A stretch of DNA of 40,860 bases. Origin: Rickettsiales bacterium (GTDB lineage Bacteria > Pseudomonadota > Alphaproteobacteria > Rickettsiales > JABIRX01). A model generated the notes under the pieces. That model was given only the letters and a program-made list of their open reading frames with translations, was not told where the DNA came from and searched no databases. The stretch spans positions 1 to 40,860 of the forward strand of contig JADHOX010000007.1 in NCBI GenBank assembly GCA_016778805.1, read 5' to 3'. Position numbers and translations under genes: made by a program. The first letter of the stretch is position 1. Every line of letters starts with the position of its first letter. Of the stretch, positions 9,216 through 18,837 are shown in pieces.

Positions 9216-10196
9216 TTATTTTTTAAAAAGTTTTTTTGCAGAATAAACTATATCATCAATTGATGGTAATGCTAACTGCTCTAAATTTTTTGCATAAGGC
9301 AAAGGTGCTGGTTTTGCAGTCACCCTAATCGGTTCATGATCTAAATAATCAAAAACATTTTCAGTTACAAGCGTCGAAATTTCTGAGGCAACTCCACAAA
9401 AAGCCCACCCCTCTTCAACATTGATAATTCTATTAGTTTTTTTAACTGAATTAAAAATCGTTTCGGTATCAAGAGGCTGAATAGTTCTCAAATCAATAAC
9501 TTCAGCATCAATACCAATTTTAGCAAGTTCTTCTGCAGCAGCCAAAGCTTTCTCAACCATGATTGAAAAAGCCGTAATCGTAACATCGGAACCTTTTCTA
9601 GCAATTTTAGCTTTACCAATTTCGATAGAATCAATTAAATCCTCATGAAGTTCAAATTCATAACCATAGGTTATTTCATTTTCTAAAAATATAACTGGAT
9701 TTTCATCTCTTATAGCTTTTTTTAGCAATGCTTTACAATCAGTTGCATCATAAGGCGCAACAACTTTTAAACCTGGAATATGAGCGTACCATGATGCATA
9801 GCATTGAGAATGTTGAGCAGCAACACCAGCTGCAGCACCATTTGCACCTCTAAAAACTATTGGACATTTTACTTGTCCTCCAGACATATAATTGGTTTTT
9901 GCAGCAGAGTTAATAATCTGATCAATCGCCTGCATAGCAAAATTAAAAGTCATATATTCAACAATTGGCCTTAAACCAGTCATAGCAGCACCAACAGCTA
10001 GACCTGTAAAACCATGTTCTGTAATTGGTGTATCAATAATCCTTTCAGGACCAAACTTATCTAGTAAACCTTGAGAAATTTTATAAGCACCATTATATTC
10101 AGCAACTTCTTCACCCATTAAAAATACATTTGGGTCATTTTCAAGTTCCTCAAGCATTGCATCTCTTAATGCTTCTCTTACAGTTATTTTCGCCAT
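9216..10196 (-). CDS. pdhB: Pyruvate dehydrogenase E1 component, beta subunit
   Basis: Forms the thiamine-diphosphate-dependent E1 heterotetramer with PdhA. The 326 residues have the transketolase pyrimidine-binding domain first ([19 protein letters not shown], the glutamate of which would activate ThDP) and the C-terminal domain after about residue 200 ([28 protein letters not shown]). It lacks the N-terminal lipoyl domain fused to E1 beta in several other alphaproteobacteria; the only lipoyl domain seen here is on PdhC. Its ATG overlaps the pdhA stop codon by 1 nt. Confidence 0.96.
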   Translation of the reverse strand: MAKITVREALRDAMLEELENDPNVFLMGEEVAEYNGAYKISQGLLDKFGPERIIDTPITEHGFTGLAVGAAMTGLRPIVEYMTFNFAMQAIDQIINSAAKTNYMSGGQVKCPIVFRGANGAAAGVAAQHSQCYASWYAHIPGLKVVAPYDATDCKALLKKAIRDENPVIFLENEITYGYEFELHEDLIDSIEIGKAKIARKGSDVTITAFSIMVEKALAAAEELAKIGIDAEVIDLRTIQPLDTETIFNSVKKTNRIINVEEGWAFCGVASEISTLVTENVFDYLDHEPIRVTAKPAPLPYAKNLEQLALPSIDDIVYSAKKLFKK

Positions 10197-11182
10197 TATC
10201 TTAATACATCTGTTAGTAACTCCGATGCTAGTGGCTCAGGACTTTCCTTTGCATAGTTAAATGCTTCAACCACAACATCTTTAACCTTCGCTTCAATTTG
10301 TTTAAATTCATCATTTGAAGCTATTTTATCATCTAAAATTTGTTGTTTTAGATTATTAATAGGATCATAATTTTCTTTATAATTATTAACTTCTTCTTTT
10401 GACCTGTAATTTCCAGGGTCAGACATTGAATGGCCCCTAAACCTATAAGTTTTCATCTCTAATATAAATGGTCCATTTCCAGATCTAACATAATCAGCAG
10501 CTTTCTTCACTTCTTCATAAACAGAACAGAAATCCATACCATCAACTGCTTTACCTTTTATACCAAAAGCTTCTCCACGAGTGTAAAAGTCATTTGTTGA
10601 TGCAGCCCTTTGAACAGCCGTACCCATTCCATAAGCGTTATTTTCAATAATAAATAATGCCGGTAACTTCCACAAACTAGCCATATTAAATGATTCATAT
10701 ACCTGCCCTTGATTTGCTGCTCCATCGCCCATAAAAGTTACAGCTATATTATTTTTCTTTTGATATTGATAAGCAAATGCTACTCCAGTTCCAATTGGAA
10801 CTTGAGCGCCAACAATACCATGTCCACCATAAAAACCTCTAGGAGTATCAAATAAATGCATTGAACCACCCTTACCTCTTGATATACCAGTAGCTCTTCC
10901 AAATAATTCAGCCATTACGATATTGGGGTCACTTCCACAAGCCAGAACATGTCCGTGATCACGATAGGAAGTGATTAAAGCGTCACCCTCATTAATAGCA
11001 TTTTTTACACCAACAACAACTGCTTCTTGGCCGATATAAAGGTGACAAAAGCCAGCTATATATCCCATTCCATAGGCAACTGCTGACCTTTCTTCAAACC
11101 TTCTAATTAAAAGCATCAATTCATAGCTTGATAATAGCATATCTTTTGAGTATGCTTGCAATTTATGTGACTTTTTTGTCAT
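10196..11182 (-). CDS. pdhA: Pyruvate dehydrogenase E1 component, alpha subunit
   Basis: Carries the thiamine diphosphate-binding half of E1, which decarboxylates pyruvate. The 328 residues contain the ThDP/Mg motif [20 protein letters not shown] with the closing ENNAYGMGT. They also contain [23 protein letters not shown] and the regulatory-loop region [15 protein letters not shown]. First gene of pdhA-pdhB-pdhC-porin. It is divergent from dnaB with a 114-bp AT-rich gap that must hold both promoters; I see no convincing pair of boxes there. Confidence 0.97.
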   Translation of the reverse strand: MTKKSHKLQAYSKDMLLSSYELMLLIRRFEERSAVAYGMGYIAGFCHLYIGQEAVVVGVKNAINEGDALITSYRDHGHVLACGSDPNIVMAELFGRATGISRGKGGSMHLFDTPRGFYGGHGIVGAQVPIGTGVAFAYQYQKKNNIAVTFMGDGAANQGQVYESFNMASLWKLPALFIIENNAYGMGTAVQRAASTNDFYTRGEAFGIKGKAVDGMDFCSVYEEVKKAADYVRSGNGPFILEMKTYRFRGHSMSDPGNYRSKEEVNNYKENYDPINNLKQQILDDKIASNDEFKQIEAKVKDVVVEAFNYAKESPEPLASELLTDVLR

Positions 11183-11296
11183 AATTTTTAACTTAAAATA
11201 AATCCATCATTGATTTTGACTAACAAATACTTTAAGTAAAATTACGATTTAAGCAATAAATTTTTATTCACCTATTCTGATTTTAATTTTAAAAAC

Positions 11297-12733
11297 ATGA
11301 AATCTGCTGCTATCAAAGAAATCAACACCGAAAACTCTGACCTTATAAGCTCTACATATAACATTGAAATTGAGCAGCATATACTAGGCCATATAATTAC
11401 AAACAATAGTGCCGTAAACACTGTCATAGAGATACTTAAACCTGATTGCTTTTATCATTCACTTCATCAAAAAATCTTTGAAATTATTGTCGAATTTTCT
11501 GAAAAAGATTTTCTAATAACACCGTTAACTGTCAAAAATTATATTGCTACAAGCAATCAAAAAAATAGCGATGAAATAATTGACTATATTAATAAACTTA
11601 TAGCGAACAGCTCTTTTATTCTAAATATAAACGAATATTCCAGGATTATCCAAAATTTAGCTTTAAAAAGACAATTGATTTCAGTTGGTAGCGATATTGT
11701 AAATAATGCTAAGGATGGACAAAATAATAATGTCATAAACCAAATTGAAGATGCTGAACAAAAATTATTCAATTTAGCGGCTCAGGATGAATACGCTAGT
11801 GACTTCCAAAACATCTCTTCATCATTAAACCAAGCCTTAGAATCTGCTGAAAAGGCATTAGGAGCTGGTGGGTTTACTGGAATCCCTACTCAATTTACAG
11901 ATTTTGACAAAATGATAGGTGGTCTTCAAAATTCTGATTTAATGATTTTGGCAGGTCGTCCATCAATGGGAAAAACGGCATTAGCAATTAATTTAGCCCT
12001 AAATGCTTGCGTTAATGGCACTAAAGACAAAGAGAAACAAAATACTGTTGGATTCTTTTCACTTGAAATGTCAGCTGAACAATTATCTGGCAGAATGATT
12101 GCTATGGAATCAACAGTTAATGCTAAAAAGTTTAGAAATGGTAATTTATCTTCCGAGGATTTTGACTTACTTGTAAAAGCTCATAAAGATCTTTACGAAC
12201 TTCCATTCTTCATAGATGATACTCCAGCACAAACAATTTCAGCAGTAAGAACAAAAGCTAGAAGGTTAAAGAGGAAACATAATCTTGCCCTATTAGTAAT
12301 AGATTACCTTCAATTAGTGAGAGGCTCAAGTAGCAAAGCAAGCGAAAGCAGAGTTCAAGAAATATCCGAAATTACTCAAGGACTTAAAGCAATCGCAAAA
12401 GAATTAAATATCCCTGTTATTGCATTATCACAACTTTCTCGAGCTGTAGAACAAAGAGAAGATAAACGCCCTCAATTATCTGATTTAAGAGAATCTGGAA
12501 CAATTGAGCAAGATTCTGATTTAGTATGCTTTATTTACAGAGAGCAATATTATGTTGAAAGAAAAAAACCAAGCGAAGGCCATAAAGATATGGAAAAATG
12601 GCAACAGAGTATGGAGGCAGTTTTAAATAAAGCAGAAGTAATGGTAGCCAAAAACAGACATGGACCGGTTGGAAATGTTTACCTGCATTTCGATCCAAAT
12701 ACCACTAAATTTAACAACCTACACAATCAATAA
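11297..12733 (+). CDS. dnaB: Replicative DNA helicase DnaB
   Basis: The hexameric helicase that unwinds DNA at the replication fork. The 478 residues consist of the N-terminal primase-interacting domain (EQHILGHIITNNSAVNTVIE...PDCFYH, about 25-130), a linker and the RecA-like motor. The motor shows Walker A GRPSMGKT, GFFSLEMSAEQL, Walker B LLVIDYLQLV and the DnaB motifs LSQLSRAVEQREDKRPQLSDLRESG. The length is normal and no intein is present. Single gene. Confidence 0.97.
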   Translation: MKSAAIKEINTENSDLISSTYNIEIEQHILGHIITNNSAVNTVIEILKPDCFYHSLHQKIFEIIVEFSEKDFLITPLTVKNYIATSNQKNSDEIIDYINKLIANSSFILNINEYSRIIQNLALKRQLISVGSDIVNNAKDGQNNNVINQIEDAEQKLFNLAAQDEYASDFQNISSSLNQALESAEKALGAGGFTGIPTQFTDFDKMIGGLQNSDLMILAGRPSMGKTALAINLALNACVNGTKDKEKQNTVGFFSLEMSAEQLSGRMIAMESTVNAKKFRNGNLSSEDFDLLVKAHKDLYELPFFIDDTPAQTISAVRTKARRLKRKHNLALLVIDYLQLVRGSSSKASESRVQEISEITQGLKAIAKELNIPVIALSQLSRAVEQREDKRPQLSDLRESGTIEQDSDLVCFIYREQYYVERKKPSEGHKDMEKWQQSMEAVLNKAEVMVAKNRHGPVGNVYLHFDPNTTKFNNLHNQ

Positions 12734-12779
12734 TCGACAAAAGCAAAACCTATTCTCAATCCAAACTTTAAAAAAGCTC

Positions 12780-12808
12780 TTGACAGCCATCCTGATAACA
12801 TTTATAAT
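12780..12808 (+). promoter_or_regulatory. Perfect-consensus sigma70-type promoter
   Basis: TTGACA (12780-12785), a spacer of exactly 17 bp and TATAAT (12803-12808), all matching the consensus. Transcription would start near 12815 and leave a leader of about 15 nt before ATG 12831. No other promoter seen in the window is this good. Confidence 0.8.
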
Positions 12809-12830
12809 CTTCAAAATTAATTTGTAGAGT

Positions 12831-13163
12831 ATGAAAGAGAACGTAATATCAGTAAAACTGAATCATTTCACCAAAGATAAAGTTAGAAGCTTAGTCAATG
12901 CGGCTGAGAGATTTAGTACTCATGATAAAAATATCAGCGAAGAATATCTACAAAGAGCCCAACTTTACATACAACATCAATTTACCACAAAGCAAATTTT
13001 TAATGGTGCACTTGATGATCTTTTTGGATATGGTACAGGATGCCCTTTACTGCACTCAATCAAATTAAAGTCAAATAATGAAATTCTAAAGTTTTTCATA
13101 GATATTGGTGTTAACTCATCATATTCAAATGATTTAGATAATGAGTTTTTAAACTTTGGTTAA
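12831..13163 (+). CDS. Small protein with a single C-terminal ankyrin-like repeat, function unknown
   Basis: A 110-residue protein I cannot assign to a named family. Residues 1-60 look helical and polar (MKENVISVKLNHFTKDKVRS...). Residues about 68-100 (GTGCPLLHSIKLKSNNEILK, then FFIDIGVNSS) follow the ankyrin pattern G-T-P-L-H, then an I-x-x-x-L-I-x-x-G spacing. The chain stops soon after, so only one repeat is present. There is no signal peptide or membrane segment. It is the first gene of a two-gene cassette behind a perfect promoter and lies between dnaB and the end of virD4. Ankyrin proteins are frequent type IV effectors in Rickettsiales, so an effector or effector remnant is possible, but that is inference from context and one degenerate repeat. 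Confidence 0.6.
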   Translation: MKENVISVKLNHFTKDKVRSLVNAAERFSTHDKNISEEYLQRAQLYIQHQFTTKQIFNGALDDLFGYGTGCPLLHSIKLKSNNEILKFFIDIGVNSSYSNDLDNEFLNFG

Positions 13164-13183
13164 TTTAATAGAGAAGTTAAGAT

Positions 13184-13768
13184 ATGGGAATTAATAATGA
13201 CAGAGCTCATTCACATGTTTATTTGCCTCAAGCAAGTGGACAATGTGAGAACAAAATGGAAACAGCACTTGAGCATTTCAAATCAAACGATCCATCTTTG
13301 TATAATTATTCGATAAACAAAGTTTTAGAACTTGAATTACCAACTCAAGACGTAGTTGATTTTTTGATTAACGCCCAAATTGTCGATCTATTTAGATCTG
13401 AAACAACTATGCCATTAGCTATGGATGTTATGCATAAATTTATCATGCCTTCATTTCGTAACAACCATATTAATCAAGACGAAATTCATAAATTACTTTC
13501 TAAAAAAACCTCAAAAGGTAACGCAATAAACGCTTCTGAAATGATTGTACTTGTTGAACTATTCAACAAAGAATCAACTTCAGATAAACAAGATCTACTA
13601 AAATTTGAGCTATTTAAAGCTCTTAGTAGCTGCGATATTAAACCTAGAGAGACTTTTAAAATAAAAGTTCAAGATTATGTTGCTAACCAATCTATTGCAC
13701 AAAACAATAATCAAAATCTAACAGAAACTGAGACAATAAACACAACAAGAAGAGGAATATCAAGATAA
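13184..13768 (+). CDS. Hypothetical protein, second gene of the cassette next to the T4SS operon
   Basis: A 194-residue protein that I do not recognise. It is predicted soluble and mostly helical, rich in Asn, Lys, Glu and Leu, with no signal peptide. The last 30 residues are polar and Asn/Thr-rich and end in a basic tail (TTRRGISR). Arginine-rich C-termini occur on substrates of VirD4-type coupling proteins, so this may be a secreted protein; the match is only suggestive. It starts at ATG 13184, 20 bp after the first cassette gene, with GAGAAG at 13171-13176 as a possible ribosome site, and is probably co-transcribed with that gene. It ends 45 bp from the stop of the convergent virD4. Confidence 0.6.
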   Translation: MGINNDRAHSHVYLPQASGQCENKMETALEHFKSNDPSLYNYSINKVLELELPTQDVVDFLINAQIVDLFRSETTMPLAMDVMHKFIMPSFRNNHINQDEIHKLLSKKTSKGNAINASEMIVLVELFNKESTSDKQDLLKFELFKALSSCDIKPRETFKIKVQDYVANQSIAQNNNQNLTETETINTTRRGISR

Positions 13769-13813
13769 TAAGATAAAATAAATTTACAAATTTTATAATT
13801 AAGTAAAATAATT

Positions 13814-15586
13814 TTAACCTTTATTACCTTGATTCTTTTTAGAAGGCATTCCAGATCTATCTGGAATATACGGTTCTTGTTTAGGAATAGGAATTTGCGG
13901 CAATAGCCTTTTGGTAAAAAACTTATCTTTATAGTAAAATATTTTCTTACTCTTAATTGGAGGACTAGCTTCAATTAAGAGAATTTGCTCATCTCGCGGA
14001 AGATTAATAACCTCTTGCGGAAGTAATAATGCTCTTTGAGTTTCAGAAACATGTAAAGATCTAGAAGCTGGATTAAGATCGAAGAATTTGGGTTTATTTA
14101 CCGACTCTTGTTCAACAGTTTTATTACCAATTAATTGAGAAATTAAATTAGCTGTTTCAACGTTATTTGCGGCAAAAGTAATTCTATAAGTTGCATTAGA
14201 AAGAAATGAATTCATGCCAGATTCTTCATAAGTTCCTTTTAATTGTTCAGTATCTTGAATAATCAGAAACAATCTAACCTTATATCCTCGAAAATATGCA
14301 ATACCTGATTGAAACTGCTCCATTTTTCCAAGAGTTGGAAATTCGTCCATCATAAATAAAACGCCATATTTATCTTCTTTAGTAGGCATTCTTTGAGAAA
14401 GAGCAGAAGTAGCTTGCTGATAAAATATTTTCATTAAAGGCTGTAATCTATGAATATTATCAGGGGTTAAACCAACATAAACCGTTGTTTGCTTTTTCTT
14501 AAAATCACGAATATCAAAATCACTTCTTGCAGTTGTGGCATCAATTAATGGATTTGACCATAGCTCAAGCGAGGAATTTGCAGTAGATATAACACCAGAT
14601 CTTTCTTTGTCAGCCTTTTGAAGAAAGGCCGCAATATTCATGTATGCAACAGGATGTATTTCTTTTCCTAACGTATCTAAAACTACGGCTAAATTGTAAA
14701 CAACATCATCACTTCTTAATGTTCTAACAACTTCTCCAAAGGACTTAATCTTAGTATCATCAGCCAATAAATAAAGCATAACACCAACAATTAGTGAACG
14801 CGCCTCATTTTGCCAAAACTCTTGTTCTGGTAAAAGTAAATTAGCAATTTTTTGCACGTCATCAACCATTTTTCCCATTTCAGGCGAAATAAAATCAAGA
14901 GGATTATAACAATGACTAATTCCTTCTGGTGATGCAGGATTCCATAAATATGTTTCTTGCTTTAGTTTTTTTTGCCTAAAACCACTCGTTAACTCATAAT
15001 TTTCTAGCTTAATATCGTGCACTACAACTGAATCTTGCCAAAAAAGTAAATTTGGTATTACAAAACCAACACCTTTACCTGAACCCGTGGGAGCAAATAA
15101 CAAACAATGTTGAAAACCATCCGCAATTAAAAAACCTTTACTATTGCAACCTAAAAGCATTCCTTGCTTACTTCTTAAACCAGCCTCTTTTATATGACCT
15201 TCATTAGCCCATTTAGCATCTCCATGAATCTTTTCTTTTGGTTTAAAAGGCCTAAAATCCATAATAGGAGCTCTAAACAAAAAGAAATTAAATAATAAAA
15301 TTGCATTTGGTACAAATGTTGAGAGAAATAATTTTAAAACAAAGTTTTGATCATCTCTAATTTTCAGTTGATCTCTATGCTCAAAGTAAAAATTCCAATA
15401 ATACCCAAAATATTTCCATAACAAACCAGGTTGCTGAAGAAAACTATGATCTCTTACAATGCTAACTACAATATTATAACCATTAATTGAAGCAATAGCA
15501 CTAATAGTCATTGCATAAAATGTAATTAAAGCAACGATTCCAAATAAAATTATAAATATTACTAGGTTTTTTGCTTTATAATCCAT
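13814..15586 (-). CDS. virD4: Type IV secretion coupling ATPase VirD4
   Basis: An inner-membrane ATPase that recruits substrates to the type IV secretion channel. The 590 residues begin with two membrane segments (about 8-30 and 85-104) around a periplasmic loop. The cytosolic motor has Walker A APTGSGKG (165-172), HDIKLENYELTSGFR, and Walker B FMMDEFPTLG (to residue 420). The C-terminal tail is basic and proline-rich. Last gene of virB8-virB9-virB10-virB11-virD4, 6 bp after virB11. This order is the one found in Rickettsiales. Confidence 0.96.
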   Translation of the reverse strand: MDYKAKNLVIFIILFGIVALITFYAMTISAIASINGYNIVVSIVRDHSFLQQPGLLWKYFGYYWNFYFEHRDQLKIRDDQNFVLKLFLSTFVPNAILLFNFFLFRAPIMDFRPFKPKEKIHGDAKWANEGHIKEAGLRSKQGMLLGCNSKGFLIADGFQHCLLFAPTGSGKGVGFVIPNLLFWQDSVVVHDIKLENYELTSGFRQKKLKQETYLWNPASPEGISHCYNPLDFISPEMGKMVDDVQKIANLLLPEQEFWQNEARSLIVGVMLYLLADDTKIKSFGEVVRTLRSDDVVYNLAVVLDTLGKEIHPVAYMNIAAFLQKADKERSGVISTANSSLELWSNPLIDATTARSDFDIRDFKKKQTTVYVGLTPDNIHRLQPLMKIFYQQATSALSQRMPTKEDKYGVLFMMDEFPTLGKMEQFQSGIAYFRGYKVRLFLIIQDTEQLKGTYEESGMNSFLSNATYRITFAANNVETANLISQLIGNKTVEQESVNKPKFFDLNPASRSLHVSETQRALLLPQEVINLPRDEQILLIEASPPIKSKKIFYYKDKFFTKRLLPQIPIPKQEPYIPDRSGMPSKKNQGNKG

Positions 15587-15592
15587 CTTTAA

Positions 15593-16576
15593 TTATGCTA
15601 AATCTTTATCTTTATAATATATTTCAGAAATAAATCTTTTGCCCCCAGATCCTCTTTTTAACTGAACAACAATATCTACCACTCCTAAAATATAATCTCT
15701 AATTTGTTCAGGCGGAATTCCAAGACCCGCTTGCATCACCATTAATTTTAATTGCTCTAATGCCATTTTTGGTGTATCAGCATGCAGTGTTGAAATTGAA
15801 CCTGGGTGACCAGTGTTAATGGCTCTTAGAAAACTAAAAGCCTCAGCTCCTCTAAGTTCTCCAACAATTATTCTATCAGGTCTTAATCTTAAACAAGCTT
15901 CAATTAAGTCTTGAGTAGATAAATCAGCTCTACCTTGACCACCTTTTGAAGCTAACAGATGTACTCTATTTGGATGAGATAAATCTACTTCCCTAGCATC
16001 TTCTACTGTAATTAAACGCTCATCAATTGGTATTGCACGCAATGCTGCATTAGTAAATGTCGTTTTACCCGTAGAGGTACCACCACTAATAATAATATTT
16101 TTTTTCATAGTGATTGCATTCATTAAGAAGTCTTTAGTTCGCTTCTCTTTGAGCATTTTCGCCAACTCTATTGAATCTTGATCAACTACTTCCTCAATTT
16201 CACATGATTCAAAAGCACCCATTTTATCATAATCATGCAATGTCCATTTTAAAGGAGATTGTTTTCTAATTGAAAAAATAGATGTGTTTTGTTCGCATGC
16301 TGGTGGTATTACAATTTGAACACGATAGCCTGCAGGAAGAGTTGCAGATAATAATGGTTGTTCCTCACTTATTCTTTGCTCTGTAGATTGAGCAATTAGT
16401 CTTGCAAGAGATAATAGATGCGATTGTCCAAATTCTGGTATTAATTCCCTTCTAATATCACCCATTTTTTCAACCCAAGCTTCACCTGGTTTGTTTATAG
16501 AAATTTCATTTACACCTTCTTCACTAAATATTTTTTTTAATGGACTTAAATATGTTTCAAGTGCAGCTATTGTCAT
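15593..16576 (-). CDS. virB11: Type IV secretion ATPase VirB11
   Basis: A hexameric cytoplasmic ATPase that powers pilus biogenesis and substrate transfer. The 327 residues show Walker A GGTSTGKTT (from 165), the Asp box VEDAREVDLSHPNRV, Walker B RIIVGELRGAEAF (from 235) and the His box TGHPGSISTLHAD. Its ATG overlaps the virB10 stop by 4 nt (ATGA), indicating translational coupling. Confidence 0.96.
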   Translation of the reverse strand: MTIAALETYLSPLKKIFSEEGVNEISINKPGEAWVEKMGDIRRELIPEFGQSHLLSLARLIAQSTEQRISEEQPLLSATLPAGYRVQIVIPPACEQNTSIFSIRKQSPLKWTLHDYDKMGAFESCEIEEVVDQDSIELAKMLKEKRTKDFLMNAITMKKNIIISGGTSTGKTTFTNAALRAIPIDERLITVEDAREVDLSHPNRVHLLASKGGQGRADLSTQDLIEACLRLRPDRIIVGELRGAEAFSFLRAINTGHPGSISTLHADTPKMALEQLKLMVMQAGLGIPPEQIRDYILGVVDIVVQLKRGSGGKRFISEIYYKDKDLA

Positions 16577-17895
16577 TCTATTATCGTTAAACCGTTTGAG
16601 TTAGATGATTTTGGAAAAACTAAATCTTGATTAACAAAAACATTAATACGAGTTCCTTGAGGAACAGTTATTGTTGGAGTAACATTTAGCATGTCAGATA
16701 AAATTTGATCAGAAGTAGTACCAATAGTTTCAATAATTTCATTTGCAGCAAAATCAGTTGCAGATCCTTCGGTAGTCGTGTCACCATCTTCATCTTCGGT
16801 TACAGAAATTTCTGAATCACCAGTTGCTCCCTCTAAAGCAATTGCAGTTCCAATTGTAATTAAACTTAGCAATATCGAATTATTAAATAATTCAAGATAT
16901 TTATTATCAACATCACCAGGAACACCGAATCGTCCAAACTGATCAGTGGCAGGAGAATTTATTGCAATATCTACAGCATCAGGGCGAATTAAACGTTCCC
17001 AATTTATAAGAACTCTTGTTTGCCCACTTTCAACTGAACCAGAATAGCTTCCAATTAATCTTGAACCTTTTGGTATCATTATATTACGACCAGTTTCAGC
17101 ATAAACATCTTGAGATACAACTCCTCTTACACTACCTGGAAAATCAGTATTAATGGCAGTTTCAAGAACAGCTTCAATAATTTTTCCTTGAATGATTGTT
17201 CTATCAGTAGAATAAACCTTTGTTGCTGAAACTGAAGAAAATGAAGAAGGCTCTAAAACAAAAGTATTATTACTTGATTCAGCTGCCCCTCCAGAATTTA
17301 ATAACATCATACTAGCTTGCTCTTTACCTGATGCGCTAGGTTCTTGCGACGCAAAATCAGGAGCCTTAGCTTGATCATCGCTTCCACCTGTTGCACCTGG
17401 AACAGAAGGTGCTGCAATTGAACCATTACCAGTAGTTTTTGGTTGAGCAGGTGTCACAGCGATATCAGGAGTTTTAAATTCAGGAATAATAGCCTCAGTT
17501 TTTGGCAAATCGATTTTAACATTTTCCATTGGCGGCAATTTTGGTATATCAATATCAGGCACCTCAACAACAGAATTACTCTCTGTAATATCAGGATCTA
17601 TAGCCTCAACTATTGGCTGCAAAGCTTCTGAAGGAGGAGCTGCCACTGGAACTTTTACCTCATTACCATCTTTATCAAGTTTTTTTTCTTGAACTGGTTC
17701 TTGAACAACTTCATCATCTTTGTCACCAGAAAACATAAAGAAGGCAACACCAATAACAGCAACAATAGCTAATATAATAACAATAGCATTACTTCCTTTT
17801 GATGAAGCAACACTGGATGTTTCAACATCTAAACTTGTAGTGTAATCTTCATCACCAAAATTAGTATCGTCAATGTTATTTAAATCTTGAGACAT
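16573..17895 (-). CDS. virB10: Type IV secretion core-complex protein VirB10
   Basis: Spans both membranes and forms the core channel with VirB7 and VirB9. The 440 residues have an acidic cytosolic N-terminus, one membrane segment (about 37-56) and a long Pro/Glu/Ala-rich periplasmic linker (about 70-200). The C-terminal TrbI/VirB10 barrel follows, with the motifs IIQGKIIEAVLETAINTDFP, GSRLIGSYSG, VPQGTRINVFVNQDLVF. The start ATG follows the virB9 stop codon with no gap. Confidence 0.95.
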   Translation of the reverse strand: MSQDLNNIDDTNFGDEDYTTSLDVETSSVASSKGSNAIVIILAIVAVIGVAFFMFSGDKDDEVVQEPVQEKKLDKDGNEVKVPVAAPPSEALQPIVEAIDPDITESNSVVEVPDIDIPKLPPMENVKIDLPKTEAIIPEFKTPDIAVTPAQPKTTGNGSIAAPSVPGATGGSDDQAKAPDFASQEPSASGKEQASMMLLNSGGAAESSNNTFVLEPSSFSSVSATKVYSTDRTIIQGKIIEAVLETAINTDFPGSVRGVVSQDVYAETGRNIMIPKGSRLIGSYSGSVESGQTRVLINWERLIRPDAVDIAINSPATDQFGRFGVPGDVDNKYLELFNNSILLSLITIGTAIALEGATGDSEISVTEDEDGDTTTEGSATDFAANEIIETIGTTSDQILSDMLNVTPTITVPQGTRINVFVNQDLVFPKSSNSNGLTIIE

Positions 17896-18837
17896 CTAAA
17901 TTGCCATATCGGTTAAGTTATCATTAAATATACAAATCACCTCTTTATTATTCCGAAGCGAAAATTGCCAAGATGTAGTATTTACTACAACTTGGTTATC
18001 TATAATTCTGTATTCAGCATATGTTTCAGTTCCATCAGGGTTTACAACAAAGATGTCTGGTAAAACGTTCGATTCAAATGTAAAAAATGTATTTTCACCA
18101 TCATCAAAAACAATAAAAGGTCTTATCTGACTAGCTTCATTTCCAACCATACTATATCTGTAATTATTTTGTGGAGCATACTCAACTGGCTCATTATAAC
18201 CTGAATCACTTATTTCAGATCCTACTGGATCAATTGCAAAATCCAACAGATCTTCATTAGGCTGAGGAATTGGTTCAGGAATTATTTCTGGCTCATCAAT
18301 TAATGTAGGTACTGGAATTACTATATTTGCTTCTTTAGCTGGCTCAGCTTTATCATCTACTTTATCAACTACTTTGTTCTCTACCTTAATTGGTTTACGA
18401 ATTTTAATTGACTCCATATAATCATAAACAGTCTCAGGATAAAAGAATTTAACAACATATGCAAGCTTAGGATCAGCAAATTCTGATTCATGTGTACTTG
18501 AGTAAATTTCAAAATGATATTCACGTTTATCAGTTATAATTGTCATATTAGTTGAGCCACCAATTTGATAAGGCTTTATAAAGATTCTTTGACCAATTTT
18601 TTTGACATTCCAAGCATACCTATCACCCAAACTAATTATATTTACTCTCTCATCCTCAGGAAACTCTATATATGATTGATAATTGTAATGAAAGTTTAAA
18701 TAAAAAACTTCATTAGGACTGTAAATTAAAGTTTTTATTCTTGAATCAGTTGATACTGGCACATATGCATGTGCAGCCCAAGAGAAAAACAATATTACTA
18801 AATAAAAATATATTTTACTCACTATTGAATTCATCAT
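17896..18837 (-). CDS. virB9: Type IV secretion core-complex protein VirB9
   Basis: A periplasmic/outer-membrane component of the core complex. The 313 residues start with a signal peptide (to about residue 24, SWAAHA), then the N-terminal beta domain (SRIKTLIYSPNEVFYLNFHY, SYIEFPEDERV, SLGDRYAWNVKKIGQRIFIK). A proline- and acid-rich spacer (about 155-205) leads to the C-terminal VirB7-binding domain (NYRYSMVGN, PFIVFDDGENTFFTF). It overlaps the end of virB8 by 23 nt in another frame. ATG codons at residues 1 and 2 are both possible starts. No virB7 lipoprotein gene is seen within the cluster. Confidence 0.93.
   Translation of the reverse strand: MMNSIVSKIYFYLVILFFSWAAHAYVPVSTDSRIKTLIYSPNEVFYLNFHYNYQSYIEFPEDERVNIISLGDRYAWNVKKIGQRIFIKPYQIGGSTNMTIITDKREYHFEIYSSTHESEFADPKLAYVVKFFYPETVYDYMESIKIRKPIKVENKVVDKVDDKAEPAKEANIVIPVPTLIDEPEIIPEPIPQPNEDLLDFAIDPVGSEISDSGYNEPVEYAPQNNYRYSMVGNEASQIRPFIVFDDGENTFFTFESNVLPDIFVVNPDGTETYAEYRIIDNQVVVNTTSWQFSLRNNKEVICIFNDNLTDMAI

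Noticed and set aside
12831-13768. The two cassette genes as one frameshifted gene
   Set aside because: Each has its own ATG, the second has a possible ribosome site, and no ankyrin-like sequence continues past 13163 in any frame I read.
13773-13796. AT-only hairpin (ATAAAAT/ATTTTAT) between the cassette and virD4 as a terminator
   Set aside because: No GC pairs, a ten-base loop and no clear T run; such pairings are expected by chance at this base composition.
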